A stretch of 64,000 nt of DNA, taken from Acidobacteriota bacterium (lineage in GTDB: Bacteria > Acidobacteriota > Vicinamibacteria > Vicinamibacterales > UBA2999). Location: the NCBI GenBank assembly GCA_963169195.1, contig CAUJDN010000045.1:30479-94478 (forward strand). The letters are read 5' to 3'. Numbering within the stretch: position 1 is the stretch's first letter; each line of letters starts with the position of its first letter. Below, in pieces: positions 25,687 through 34,381 of the stretch. Below the pieces are notes generated by a model. It did no database searches. It was given only the letters and a program-made list of their open reading frames with translations, and was not told where the DNA came from. A program made the position numbers and the translations under genes.

Positions 25687-26862
25687 CTACGCAGTTGCGC
25701 AGAGTTCCTCCTTCGTTCGCTCCGTCGCGGCCGGAGCAACCTCGGGGACGGTGAATTCGCGTCGGACGTTGAGCGCGCCGACCGAGGTGGTCACGAGGAG
25801 CGTCGTGGTGCGATGCCGCGGCGCCCGGGCATCGCCGTTCCAGATCAGCTCGCGCTCGCGGAGATGGACGTTCGCGGCCGGGAGACGTCGGCGCACCCAT
25901 TGCATCCACTCCCACTGCACCTGGCTGGCTGTCGTCAGGGGCTTGGTGACCACGCGGTAGCTGCCCCGAGTCACGACGATGGACGGGTGCGCCGGGAGCT
26001 GACGGAGGAAGTCCTGCAGCGTGCGGGCGCCGTTGGAGTCGTACATCGGCAGGGCGCCAAGTGGCGCGAAAGTCGCGTCCGCTACAGCGGCCAGCCATTC
26101 GGACTTCGGAAACGCGCCGGCCGACAGTCGCTCCCGCTGCTCGGGCGTGCCGTGGGTCGCGACCCACCCCTCCATCATGCGACGGCGCTCGGCATTGATC
26201 GCCACGTCGCGTTCGCGCTGAATGTTGGCTTGGCCATGACGAATGCGCTGGTCGTTCTGGAAGCGGCGGAATGCCTCGAGCGGCACCTGGCGGACGATGG
26301 TGGAGCCGGAGTAGGCGTAGAAGTGAATCGGGCCGCGGGACGTCGCGAGCTGGCACACGCGGGCAGTCGGGGCCGGATGCACGATGGCACGGCGGTTCGG
26401 GTCGGCGAGGAACTCGCGGGCCGTCTGCTCGAGCCATTGGCCGAACGCCTCGCGGCGTGCCACCCTGGACGTCGTCTTCTGGCCGAAGAACCCGCGCTCG
26501 AGTTCATGATTGCGAGCGGCCTCCTGCAGCAACTCGTCCGTCGTTGGCACGTGGTCGAACGTCGGCCGCGCGTCGATGAGCACGATGCGCTGGTCGTCGT
26601 TCAGCCGGAATTGCGGGCGAAGCTTGAGGCGGGCCGACCCGTCCTTCGCGACGTGCACCAGGTGCAGCCGCGTGGACGGCAGGGTGAGGACCACGCGCTG
26701 GCTCGCCTGCCCGTTCCCGCCCTGGAGAAGCGATGCCTTCCGGCCCGCCTCGTCGAGTCGGTACTCGGCGCGCACCTTCAACGTGCGCTGCGGCTCGGAA
26801 GCGGGCGTGACCACGTGGAGAGCGGACTCTGCACGGCTGACGTGTGGCATCGCGGCGTCCAT
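25687..26862 (-). CDS. Hypothetical element-borne protein
   Basis: 391 residues with a GAGGAAAT before ATG 26862. No known domain is recognised. Visible features are a strand-rich N-terminal part (QRVVLTLPSTRLHLVHVAKD, IVLIDARPTFDHVPTTDELL), a helical middle with many Arg, Gln and Glu residues (RIRHGQANIQRERDVAINAE) and a C-terminal part SIVVTRGSYRVVTKPLTTAS. No signal peptide. It belongs to the same minus-strand cluster as DUF932, the SpoVG-like genes and the primase. Confidence 0.6.
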   Translation of the reverse strand: MDAAMPHVSRAESALHVVTPASEPQRTLKVRAEYRLDEAGRKASLLQGGNGQASQRVVLTLPSTRLHLVHVAKDGSARLKLRPQFRLNDDQRIVLIDARPTFDHVPTTDELLQEAARNHELERGFFGQKTTSRVARREAFGQWLEQTAREFLADPNRRAIVHPAPTARVCQLATSRGPIHFYAYSGSTIVRQVPLEAFRRFQNDQRIRHGQANIQRERDVAINAERRRMMEGWVATHGTPEQRERLSAGAFPKSEWLAAVADATFAPLGALPMYDSNGARTLQDFLRQLPAHPSIVVTRGSYRVVTKPLTTASQVQWEWMQWVRRRLPAANVHLRERELIWNGDARAPRHRTTTLLVTTSVGALNVRREFTVPEVAPAATERTKEELCATA

Positions 26863-27021
26863 CGCATTTCCTCATCGCGCCTGTGGCGCGGGCCGGTTCG
26901 GTTCACAGTTCGCCGACTATGGTGGCGGCCCCACCCGGGCCGGACCGGCGTCGGGTGGGGTGCCGCTGTGACTCCCGAGCGGAGAGTCGAGGACCGACCG
27001 CCCGTTTGGCACGAGGTTCGA

Positions 27022-27342
27022 TCAGGACGCAGCCTCCTGGCCCGAGTAGGCCTCGAGGATGGCGTCCCTGATCGCCTCCTGCGCGCTCACGTCCCCGTTC
27101 GCGGGACGCAGCAACGCGAAGCTCCGACGTTCTCCATTGACGGAGTACTGTCGGGCTGGGAACGTGACGTTGCGCCCTCCAGCACGTCGTTCCCAGATGG
27201 CGAAGCCGACCAGCTTCATGCCGGTGAACGGGCCGGCGCCGGCTTCGAAGATCACCTCCGCGTCGGCGAGCTTGCCAGCGGGCGTGCTCGACGTGTTTGG
27301 AAGGATCCGGACAGACATCAACTCTGTCTTCTGCTTGGACAT
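27022..27342 (-). CDS. Small SpoVG-like protein, copy 2
   Basis: 106 residues, ATG 27342 just after AGGAGG. It is a paralogue of the 23.3-kb gene, sharing AGKLADAEVIFEAG, GMKLVGFAIWERR, VTFPARQY, SFALLRP and a final ILEAY helix. The same SpoVG-like arrangement applies, including the PSRQ/PARQ loop. A GCCGACTATGG motif occurs downstream of this gene (about 26911) and again downstream of the primase gene (about 27541). Confidence 0.6.
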   Translation of the reverse strand: MSKQKTELMSVRILPNTSSTPAGKLADAEVIFEAGAGPFTGMKLVGFAIWERRAGGRNVTFPARQYSVNGERRSFALLRPANGDVSAQEAIRDAILEAYSGQEAAS

Positions 27343-27565
27343 ATGTCCTCCTGATGGGGCAGGCCGAGGATCGGTGATCGACGGCGGTGCCGAGTTCGCA
27401 GCCTTGCGGCTGGCGAACGAGGGTGGGACGCACGGCCCGGTGGGCGCGTACGTGGTGACGGGTTGGCCGTCTACGTACCCTGCAGAGCGCAGGATTCGGC
27501 GGAAACCTTCTTAGCGGAGCTGAGACGGGAAAGACCGCGCGCCGACTATGGCGGGATGGGGCGGG

Positions 27566-28555
27566 CTACAGCATGCCGCCGATGGGCTCGCGACCGTTGC
27601 GACGGGCGCTGCGGAGCTTCTCGCGGAGCTCGCGCTCCGTCCACGGCGGCTGGCACCGGGCGTTCCACTCGGAGAGCACGGCGAGTGCTTGGTCGTCGGC
27701 GAGGGCGAAGCCGCGGACGAGGCGGCAGCAGGTCTGGAAGGTGTGGAGGTCCCCGTGTTGCCCGGCGACTGCCGGGGGGACGCGTGACAGGTAAGCCCGT
27801 GCACGTTCGGCTGGGCTGCAGTAACTCTCGAAGAGCTCCTTGGCCGCAACCGACTCCGGCCGGGCTCGTTCGGTATCGTCAAGACAAAGGAACTCGCGCG
27901 GCGTGTAGATGTGCTTTGCGTCTCGGTACTCGACCCACACTTGGAACGGCTCAGGGTACTTGTAGTTCCAAAACCCTGGAAGCCGTGTCATCTGGGCGAC
28001 TGAGGTCGCTGCAGGATCCCCCCCGATGTCACGCGCGAGGCGCTTCTGGACACGCTCTACCACGGCGGCATCGAAACCACGCACGCGCCATAGCACGTGC
28101 ACGCGGTTGAGCGAAGTGTGCACTACGTAGCTTGGCTCGGGGAAGGACGACCGCCCTTCCAGGCTCGCTAGGACTGTTCGGGCGTCTCGGTCGACATCGA
28201 GGAAAACGTGGCGAACCGCCACGACGTTCGCACTGCTTCGCGACCGGGCTCCGCTGGCGAGTGCGTTCACCCCGGCGAACACGGCGTGTCGCGCAGCATT
28301 CCGGTCACGCAACCACTCTTGCACCCCCTCGCTGCAAGCCCACGCCACGGAGCCGACGCGTTGCGCGACGTCGCCTGTGTCGCCTCCCTTTATGAGAAGG
28401 CCCGTCCAATCGCCTGACTCGAGACAACATTGGAGGAATCTCCGGGCTTCGTCGCTTCGTGCGGGGCAGGTCATAGCCTGCCCGCAACAGCGCAGGAATG
28501 TGGCAAAAGCTTGCGCACGACACAGCGGATTGGTTGTCGTCGCGTGCGCCGACAT
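27566..28555 (-). CDS. RepB-type DNA primase (archaeo-eukaryotic primase fold)
   Basis: 329 residues. HVFLDVDRDARTVL supplies the metal-binding DxD. SYVVHTSLNRVHVLWRV is the second motif (usually s-H/N-x-H), and MTRLPGFWNYKYPEP matches the conserved R-x-P-G-x-x-N-x-K nucleotide-binding motif of plasmid RepB-like primases. The C-terminal 60 residues (ALAVLSEWNARCQPPWTERE) form a PriCT-like helical end. It is likely to prime lagging-strand synthesis of the element after transfer. I start at ATG 28555; a longer frame to 28696 lacks conservation. It is divergent from the Argonaute pair. Confidence 0.85.
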   Translation of the reverse strand: MSAHATTTNPLCRAQAFATFLRCCGQAMTCPARSDEARRFLQCCLESGDWTGLLIKGGDTGDVAQRVGSVAWACSEGVQEWLRDRNAARHAVFAGVNALASGARSRSSANVVAVRHVFLDVDRDARTVLASLEGRSSFPEPSYVVHTSLNRVHVLWRVRGFDAAVVERVQKRLARDIGGDPAATSVAQMTRLPGFWNYKYPEPFQVWVEYRDAKHIYTPREFLCLDDTERARPESVAAKELFESYCSPAERARAYLSRVPPAVAGQHGDLHTFQTCCRLVRGFALADDQALAVLSEWNARCQPPWTERELREKLRSARRNGREPIGGML

Positions 28556-28746
28556 GGACGTGATTTCTTGCGATCGGCTGGCGGATGCGGCGGTGGAGCG
28601 CGTTCCCCGACGAGCTCGGGTTGCCGGCGGACTAGTACTCGCACTGTAGGAGGTGGTCGCCCACCGCGGATCAACGCCGCTTCCGCCGAATCGCATTCGC
28701 TATTCATTCGTTCCCTGCTACGCTGGGTTGTCCTATCGACTACGCC
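28556..28746. promoter_or_regulatory. Divergent promoter region, primase / Argonaute operon
   Basis: This 191-bp gap must drive both the minus-strand primase cluster and the plus-strand Argonaute pair. The stretch 28690-28745 is less GC-rich (attcgctattcattcg) and is the likely Argonaute promoter; no boxes are assigned. Confidence 0.35.
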
Positions 28747-30105
28747 ATGGCATCCCGACGCGGCTCCCGGCGCCCGAAGACGATTTCCGCCACCGGCGTC
28801 ACCGGCCAGAAGGGCATCAACCTAATCGAACGCGTTGTCCTGGAAATGGAGTCGCGCTGGACGCCCAGCGGCCCGAACGAAGTCGGCATCGACGGCTACA
28901 TCGAGCTATTTGATCCAGCGAGCCGTAAGGCTCTCGGCCTGACACTCGCCGCGCAAAGCAAGGTCGTCAACGCAATCGTCGACTCCGGTCCCACGTTCGA
29001 CTATCGCTGCGAACCTGCTGATGTGGAGTACTGGCTGAGCGGAAACACGCCGGTGATCCTCGTTGTTTCCGCAACAGCCGGCAGCGAAGCCTATTGGGTG
29101 TCCGTCAAGGATCACTTCAGGGGTTGGACTCCAACTGCTTCCACGACTGTCACGTTCACAAAAGCGAAACAGCGCTTCACCAAGCATTCACTTGCGGATT
29201 TGATCAAGGTTGGCGCGCCTCGCGGCGGGCTGCATCTGTCGCCTGCCCGCAAGACCGAGAAACTGCATACGAACCTGCTGCGAGTGGACGCTTTTCCCGA
29301 ACGTCTGCATCTGGCGCGCACTGACTGCCGCTGGCCGAGCGACGTCTGGCCTCTCCTGCGCAAAGGAAAGCGCAACCCGGACTCGGGCTGGGTGCTCCGG
29401 GACAAAGCGATCTTGTCCTTCGACGACCTGAGTGATGAGCTATGGTCGGAAGTCTGCCAGGAAGGCACCGTCGAGAGTTTCCTGTCGACCGATTGGTCTG
29501 AATCCAACGATCCCGATCGCCAGCGGACCTTCGTCCAACTCCTCAATCAGGCCTTGCGCGCGCAGCTCTGGCCCGAGGTGCGCTACTGGCCGAAGGAAGG
29601 GTGCTTTGCCATGACGGGCAAGCCGCGCAAGATTGCCTATGGCTCGTTGCGCCGCAAGAGCCGCATCACCGTTGTCTCGCAGTTCTCGAAGACGGCCGAC
29701 GACGGACGCGTTTTTGAGTGGCGCCGGCACATGGCGTTCCGCGGCTACTTTCGTCAACTCGAGGGCGAGTGGTTTCTGGAAATCACGCCGACCTATCGCT
29801 TCACTCGTGATGGATTCGAGCTCGACATGTTCCACGAGAACCGTCTCAAGGGCATCAAGCAGCTTGAGGGCAACCGCGCCGTTCTGAGCTGCGTCTTGTT
29901 CTGGGCCGATTACCTGCGGCCGCGAACGGACCTCTTCGCGGGCCACGCGCCACCGCTCCGCTTCGGTGAACTGGCGGTTCTCGATTGCCCTGTGGGCATC
30001 GATGACAAGCGCTGGCTGTCCGATGATCCAGATTTCGGCCAGCAGGCGGCACAGGAGGCGGCGGCGGTCGATGTGCCTGACCTCGAGGACCTGTTTAGCC
30101 AATGA
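28747..30105 (+). CDS. DUF4365-APAZ effector nuclease of a short Argonaute system (SPARDA/DREN type)
   Basis: 452 residues. The N-terminal DUF4365 domain (about 20-160) is a PD-(D/E)XK nuclease: Glu28 in INLIERVV, Asp49 in GIDGYIELF, and Gln70-x-Lys72 in AAQSK. The rest (about 170-452) fits the APAZ domain that replaces the N/PAZ part of Argonaute and binds the short Ago. The pair DUF4365-APAZ plus short Ago is the composition described as SPARDA, in which guide-directed recognition of invader DNA unleashes indiscriminate DNA/RNA cleavage and abortive infection. The stop overlaps the Ago start (ATGA). Somewhat lower GC than the conjugation genes suggests separate acquisition. Confidence 0.88.
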   Translation: MASRRGSRRPKTISATGVTGQKGINLIERVVLEMESRWTPSGPNEVGIDGYIELFDPASRKALGLTLAAQSKVVNAIVDSGPTFDYRCEPADVEYWLSGNTPVILVVSATAGSEAYWVSVKDHFRGWTPTASTTVTFTKAKQRFTKHSLADLIKVGAPRGGLHLSPARKTEKLHTNLLRVDAFPERLHLARTDCRWPSDVWPLLRKGKRNPDSGWVLRDKAILSFDDLSDELWSEVCQEGTVESFLSTDWSESNDPDRQRTFVQLLNQALRAQLWPEVRYWPKEGCFAMTGKPRKIAYGSLRRKSRITVVSQFSKTADDGRVFEWRRHMAFRGYFRQLEGEWFLEITPTYRFTRDGFELDMFHENRLKGIKQLEGNRAVLSCVLFWADYLRPRTDLFAGHAPPLRFGELAVLDCPVGIDDKRWLSDDPDFGQQAAQEAAAVDVPDLEDLFSQ

Positions 30106-31580
30106 AGCTGACATTCTTCAAGGAACCGGAACTGGAGTTTGGCGGCGGCGGAACGCATGTTGACATGCGTTACGGCCTTGCGCAGTACGGACCACTGGAT
30201 ATCGGCGACACGAAGGCGCCAACGCAGCTTCGCCTCGGTCTCATCGGTACCGACGAGACTATTAGTGCGATGCGCCAGTGGCTTGAGCGGTGCGAGCCCG
30301 GAATCGAGCGCAAGGCGAGCAAGCTCGTCAACCTGTTCCCGAGTTTCCCAGGCTTTACGAACGACGTCGCGTTCCGCTCGTCGCTTGTGTTTCACGATCG
30401 CTGGTGCGCGCCAATTCGTCAGCGCGAGATTGACGCCGTCATCGCCCACAGCGACGGCGACGAGACCGTGCGGCAGTCGGTCGCGATGTTCGTCGACCGC
30501 GCCGGTGATCTCGTCGAGCAGGGCGGCCCGATGGTTCTGGTTTGCCTGCCGCCGCACGACCTTCTCGCGGCCGTCGACGAACGGCGTGGCCCGCCGGACC
30601 TAGATGCACAGGAGATCGATGAGGGGTCAGAATCGGGCGATGGACATTTGCCCCCAACGATTGACTTCCACGATCTTCTTAAGGCTGAGGGAATGCGTTT
30701 GACCGTACCGTTCCAGATGGTCCGGCCGAAGACCTATGGAGGCGCGCAAGGAAAGACGAAACAGTGGGGCAAGAAGAAGAAGACGAGCACGCCGCTTCAG
30801 GACGAGGCGACGCGCGCCTGGAACATTCATACCGCCCTCTACTACAAGGCCGGAGGCATTCCGTGGCGGCTACTGCGCGATGCCGCAGAGCTGACCACCT
30901 GCTTCGTTGGCATCAGCTTTTATCGCACCTTGGACAAGGCTCGGCTGCTGACGAGCGTTGCCCAAGTGTTCAACGAGCGCGGCGAAGGCGTCATCGTCAA
31001 GGGCGCACAGGCTCAGCTCGACAAGGACGACAAGACGCCGCATCTGTCCTCGGCCGACGCGCACGCCTTGCTGAAACAGGCGATTAGCGTCTACCGGCGC
31101 GAGCACAGGACAAGCCCGGCGCGCATCGTGGTGCACAAAACCTCACGAGTCCTGCTGGAGGAGGCCGAGGGCTTCAACGCGGCCGCCAGGGAGCAGGCGA
31201 TCGACACCGTTGAGATCCTAACAGTGCGTCGCTCCTTCTCGCGCGCGTTTCGCGAAGGTACCTATCCGCCACTGCGCGGGACTCTGATCGAGCTTCAGAA
31301 GGCGAGCGGGTTGCTTTACCTCAAGGGCAGCGTGGATTTCTTCCGCACGTACCCCGGGATGTACGTGCCCCGTCCGCTAGAGTTCAACGTTCACTGCGCC
31401 GAAACGCCGCTACCGCAGCTCGCCGGCGAGATGTTGGCCCTATCCAAATTGAACTGGAACAACACGCAGTTCGACGGCGGCGAGCCGATTACCGTCCGGG
31501 CCGCGCGGCGCGTGGGCGACATCCTCAAGTGCGTTGCCAACAACGGACCGGTCCAGCCGACGTTCCGCTTCTTTATGTGA
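30102..31580 (+). CDS. Short prokaryotic Argonaute (MID-PIWI)
   Basis: 492 residues, made of MID and PIWI domains only, without N or PAZ. The MID region includes GPMVLVCLPPHDLL. The segment DEATRAWNIHTALYYKAGG leading into IPWRL is the typical MID-PIWI junction of prokaryotic Agos. The first PIWI strand reads CFVGISFYR, with the catalytic Asp absent, as expected for inactive short Agos that only sense nucleic acid. The C-terminus KLNWNNTQFDG followed by ITVRAARRVGDI is the conserved pAgo end. It would load an RNA guide, find complementary DNA and activate the DUF4365-APAZ partner. Nothing recognisable is encoded in 31581-31771. Confidence 0.95.
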   Translation: MKLTFFKEPELEFGGGGTHVDMRYGLAQYGPLDIGDTKAPTQLRLGLIGTDETISAMRQWLERCEPGIERKASKLVNLFPSFPGFTNDVAFRSSLVFHDRWCAPIRQREIDAVIAHSDGDETVRQSVAMFVDRAGDLVEQGGPMVLVCLPPHDLLAAVDERRGPPDLDAQEIDEGSESGDGHLPPTIDFHDLLKAEGMRLTVPFQMVRPKTYGGAQGKTKQWGKKKKTSTPLQDEATRAWNIHTALYYKAGGIPWRLLRDAAELTTCFVGISFYRTLDKARLLTSVAQVFNERGEGVIVKGAQAQLDKDDKTPHLSSADAHALLKQAISVYRREHRTSPARIVVHKTSRVLLEEAEGFNAAAREQAIDTVEILTVRRSFSRAFREGTYPPLRGTLIELQKASGLLYLKGSVDFFRTYPGMYVPRPLEFNVHCAETPLPQLAGEMLALSKLNWNNTQFDGGEPITVRAARRVGDILKCVANNGPVQPTFRFFM

Positions 31581-31771
31581 TGCAAGTGTATGTCCCTGGC
31601 TACTTCGGTCTCTTGATGATTGAAGCCGCCGTCGCGATTTGAGCTGTGGCCGCCTCGAGTCCCGCGCCGCCCAGGACCCTCGATGCCTCGCTGGATCGTG
31701 CATCGCGGACAGACGTTCCGGGAAGCGTTGGTCCAGCGTTTCCTGTAGTCATGCCCGTAGGGTGGCGCGTT

Positions 31772-32725
31772 CTACCAGAGCTCCGTCGGCCTTCGCTCCT
31801 TGCCCTTCACCTTTGGCTCGTAGAGGATCCGAGCGTTCTCCTCGGCCTCCTCTTTCGTGCGGCCGACGGCATCTCGAATCACGTGGACCCTGCGCGCCCG
31901 AGCCGTCTTCGGCCATGGGCGGCAGACCCACAACCGGCCGTTCTCCTCCGCCTTGAAGTCAAACTCCTCCAGCCGTGGCCACGCGTCGCTGTACGGACAG
32001 GGTTCTTCCTCAAAGCCATCGGCCGTTAGCAAGCCGCACGCGAATCGCTCGTAAGTGACGATGGCGTGGTGCTCTGGATAATCCTGAGCACTTGCGGACA
32101 CCAGCTCAGCATCACAGTGAGGGCAGTGGTACCTGGCGCGCTCTTCCTCAACGACCTGCAGGCGCTCCTCAAGTGCTTGAATCCGGTCGAGATGCGGGAC
32201 CGTAAGGGCCGCCACGACGTCAACAGGTTCCATGTTGAAATCCACCGGGATCTCAATCAGTCTTCCTCGGTCTGCTCCAAACCATGTCGCTCCCCGTCGG
32301 GCGTCTCCGATCACGCTCGCTCGGCTCTCGACGATGTTGAAGATGAATCCTTCCGGCTCTCCCGCCTCGCTCGATATGGTCTTGAGATCTACGACCCTTG
32401 ACTCGCGCCTGCCTTTGACGTACCGCTTCATCGCTGCGAGAACGCGACCGATTCGTTCCTGGTAGGCTTCCGATCTCGCATCGCCAGAGATCTCCAAGGC
32501 AGCCAACCAGCCACGCGCGGTCAAGCGATATTGGCCGCCGCGCACACAGTCGACATACCCTCCTCGCGCGAGTTCCTCCCATGTCGTCCGGAGGATACCG
32601 TCGGCGAACGGTGGCTCAGCGATGTCGAACAGGGTGGTGTCAATCGCTTGATCTCCCAAGCCATTCAACATCAGCGCGAAGGCTTGCCGCTGGTTGTCTT
32701 CTCGCTCGTGCCGTCCAGTCGTCAC
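31772..32725 (-). CDS. Hypothetical protein with zinc-ribbon-like pair
   Basis: 317 residues from a GTG at 32725. The N-terminal 90 residues look like a winged-helix region (TTWEELARGGYVDCVRGGQYRLT). A helix (LDRIQALEERLQVVEEERAR) leads into YHCPHCDAELVS and later CPYSDAW, a possible zinc-binding unit. No family is recognised and no catalytic motif is evident. It stands alone between the Argonaute operon (convergent) and the conjugation cluster. Confidence 0.65.
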   Translation of the reverse strand: MTTGRHEREDNQRQAFALMLNGLGDQAIDTTLFDIAEPPFADGILRTTWEELARGGYVDCVRGGQYRLTARGWLAALEISGDARSEAYQERIGRVLAAMKRYVKGRRESRVVDLKTISSEAGEPEGFIFNIVESRASVIGDARRGATWFGADRGRLIEIPVDFNMEPVDVVAALTVPHLDRIQALEERLQVVEEERARYHCPHCDAELVSASAQDYPEHHAIVTYERFACGLLTADGFEEEPCPYSDAWPRLEEFDFKAEENGRLWVCRPWPKTARARRVHVIRDAVGRTKEEAEENARILYEPKVKGKERRPTELW

Positions 32726-32906
32726 CGAAATATCCTAACCTTGGAGTCATTGCGGTCCTTCACCAGCCCAGCGCAACACAGAGGTGTCCGGTCTGTCGGC
32801 AAGGGCGACCGTGACGGCCGGCAAGACCCAGCCAGCCAGGGCGGGACCCGGCTCGTGCGCCGGCGAGGTGGAACGATTGGGTTCGTCCGTCCCCCAGAGC
32901 GTTGAC

Positions 32907-33383
32907 TCAGTTCTTCGTCAACACGACTCGTCCAGAGAACGCCGACGGACAATCAGTTCCCGTGAAGTCGGCCTCAATCCGCGTCGCCTGAGCGTCCCCA
33001 ACGCTCCCGAACGTGCCACGACAACCACGTGGCGAGTTGAACTCCCCGTGCGTGCTGATCTGCGTCGGCGGCGCATTGCTCGGCGACAGCGCCGTAACGC
33101 CTGTCGTCTCCATCGTCAGCCACGGATGCGTCGAGCGTATCGTCGCGGTCAGCGACTGCATGTTCGTATCCGGGACCACCTGAAACGTCCAGGTCATCTC
33201 TCCGGACGTCGGCGGCGGTGGGTTCGGCGAGCGCGGGTCCACCTGGATGGTCACGGTGCCGCGCCACGTCCCGACGAGGAACGAGGTCGGTCCGGATGGC
33301 CCGGTCGGTGTCGCCTCGCGCCCGCAGGCCGATAGTGCGCACACCGCGACGCACGCCGCGGCGGACACCGGGAGTCTGGTCAT
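32907..33383 (-). CDS. Lipoprotein of the conjugation cluster
   Basis: 158 residues. A short signal with lipobox VCALSAC-G places the lipidated Cys at about residue 20, then GREATPTGPSGPTSFLVGTW starts a small beta domain (WTFQVVPDTNMQ, FSGRVVLTKN). It overlaps the trbB stop by 4 bp (ATGA), so it belongs to the conjugation transcript. It may be a VirB7-like outer-membrane pore component or a surface-exclusion lipoprotein; this is inference from position. The fold is not recognised. Confidence 0.75.
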   Translation of the reverse strand: MTRLPVSAAACVAVCALSACGREATPTGPSGPTSFLVGTWRGTVTIQVDPRSPNPPPPTSGEMTWTFQVVPDTNMQSLTATIRSTHPWLTMETTGVTALSPSNAPPTQISTHGEFNSPRGCRGTFGSVGDAQATRIEADFTGTDCPSAFSGRVVLTKN

Positions 33384-34381
33384 GCCATCGCCCCTTCCGG
33401 GGTCGCAACCTCGGGGAGCCAGGGTTCGACGATGAACCGATCCTGGTGTGCATCGTAACCCCGGACGTGAGCAACCTGTGTCACCGTTCTGCGGCCATCG
33501 ACGCGGGCCAGGTGGACGACGAAGTGCACAGCCAGGGTGATGGCTTCGCGCGTGCTTCGATGAGGTAGCCCGACGTTGGCGGTCAGGACACAGTGGGCGA
33601 GTCGCGTCAGCGCCTGCTCGGCGTTGTTGGCGTGAATCGTGGTCAGGCTTCCCAGGTGCCCGGTGTTCAGGGCCTGGAGCAAATCGAACGCCTCCGGACC
33701 GCGCACTTCCCCAACGAGAATCCGGTCCGGACGATGCCGAAGGGTCGCCCTCACCAGGTCCGCAATGGTCACGGCCGGCATGGGGTCTTCCTGGCCGAGA
33801 GGCGCCTGGGCCCTCCGGGCCTCGAAACGGACCAGGTTGGGCTTGTCGATGAGGATCTCGGACGTCTCCTCGATGAGCACGATGCGGTCGCCGGCGGGAA
33901 TCGTCTGCGCTACCGCATTCAGGAGCGTCGTCTTCCCCGTGCCGGTGCCGCCGGAGATGAGCACGTTGTGCCGCGCGTCCACGGCGTGCCGTAGCATCCG
34001 CGCGAGCTGGTCGGTCAGGGTGCCGACGCCGACCAGGTCGTCCAGCGTGTAGCGGTAGGTGAACTTCCGGACGGTCAGCGTCGGCCCGTCCACCGAACAG
34101 GGCGGAAACATCGCGGCCACGCGCGAGCCGTCCTCGAGCCGCGCGTCGAGAATGGGCTGACGCTCGGAGATCTCGTCACCGCACGCGCGGGCGATGTTCT
34201 TGATCGCCACCGTCAGGTTCCGGACTTCGAGCGTGCGGCCCGGCAGCGCCTCAACGGCACCCGCCCGCTCCACGAACACCCGCCGCCCGCCGGCGTTCAC
34301 CATGACCTCGGTGATGTCCGGATCGCGGAGCAAGTCCTCGATCGGCTGGAGGAACGGCAGGATGCGGTCCAGGCTGCTCAC
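33380..34381 (-). CDS. trbB: TrbB / VirB11-type secretion ATPase
   Basis: 333 residues. The hexameric ATPase powers pilus assembly and substrate transfer at the inner membrane. Motifs: Walker A GGTGTGKTTLLNA, Asp box (IVLIEETSEI), Walker B-like RPDRILVGEVRGPEA and His box (GHLGSLTTIHANN). The start is a GTG at 34381 that overlaps the coupling-protein stop (GTGA). It sits apart from the main trb block, grouped with the coupling protein, as in some Trb-type elements. Confidence 0.95.
   Translation of the reverse strand: MSSLDRILPFLQPIEDLLRDPDITEVMVNAGGRRVFVERAGAVEALPGRTLEVRNLTVAIKNIARACGDEISERQPILDARLEDGSRVAAMFPPCSVDGPTLTVRKFTYRYTLDDLVGVGTLTDQLARMLRHAVDARHNVLISGGTGTGKTTLLNAVAQTIPAGDRIVLIEETSEILIDKPNLVRFEARRAQAPLGQEDPMPAVTIADLVRATLRHRPDRILVGEVRGPEAFDLLQALNTGHLGSLTTIHANNAEQALTRLAHCVLTANVGLPHRSTREAITLAVHFVVHLARVDGRRTVTQVAHVRGYDAHQDRFIVEPWLPEVATPEGAMA

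Noticed and set aside
24441..25739. Alternative minus-strand frame overlapping the DUF932 gene
   Set aside because: Arg-rich shadow; the other frame has a strong ribosome-binding site and DUF932-like sequence.
31581..31771. Short plus-strand frame (MPRWIVHRG...) after the Argonaute
   Set aside because: About 21 codons, no ribosome-binding site and no recognisable family.
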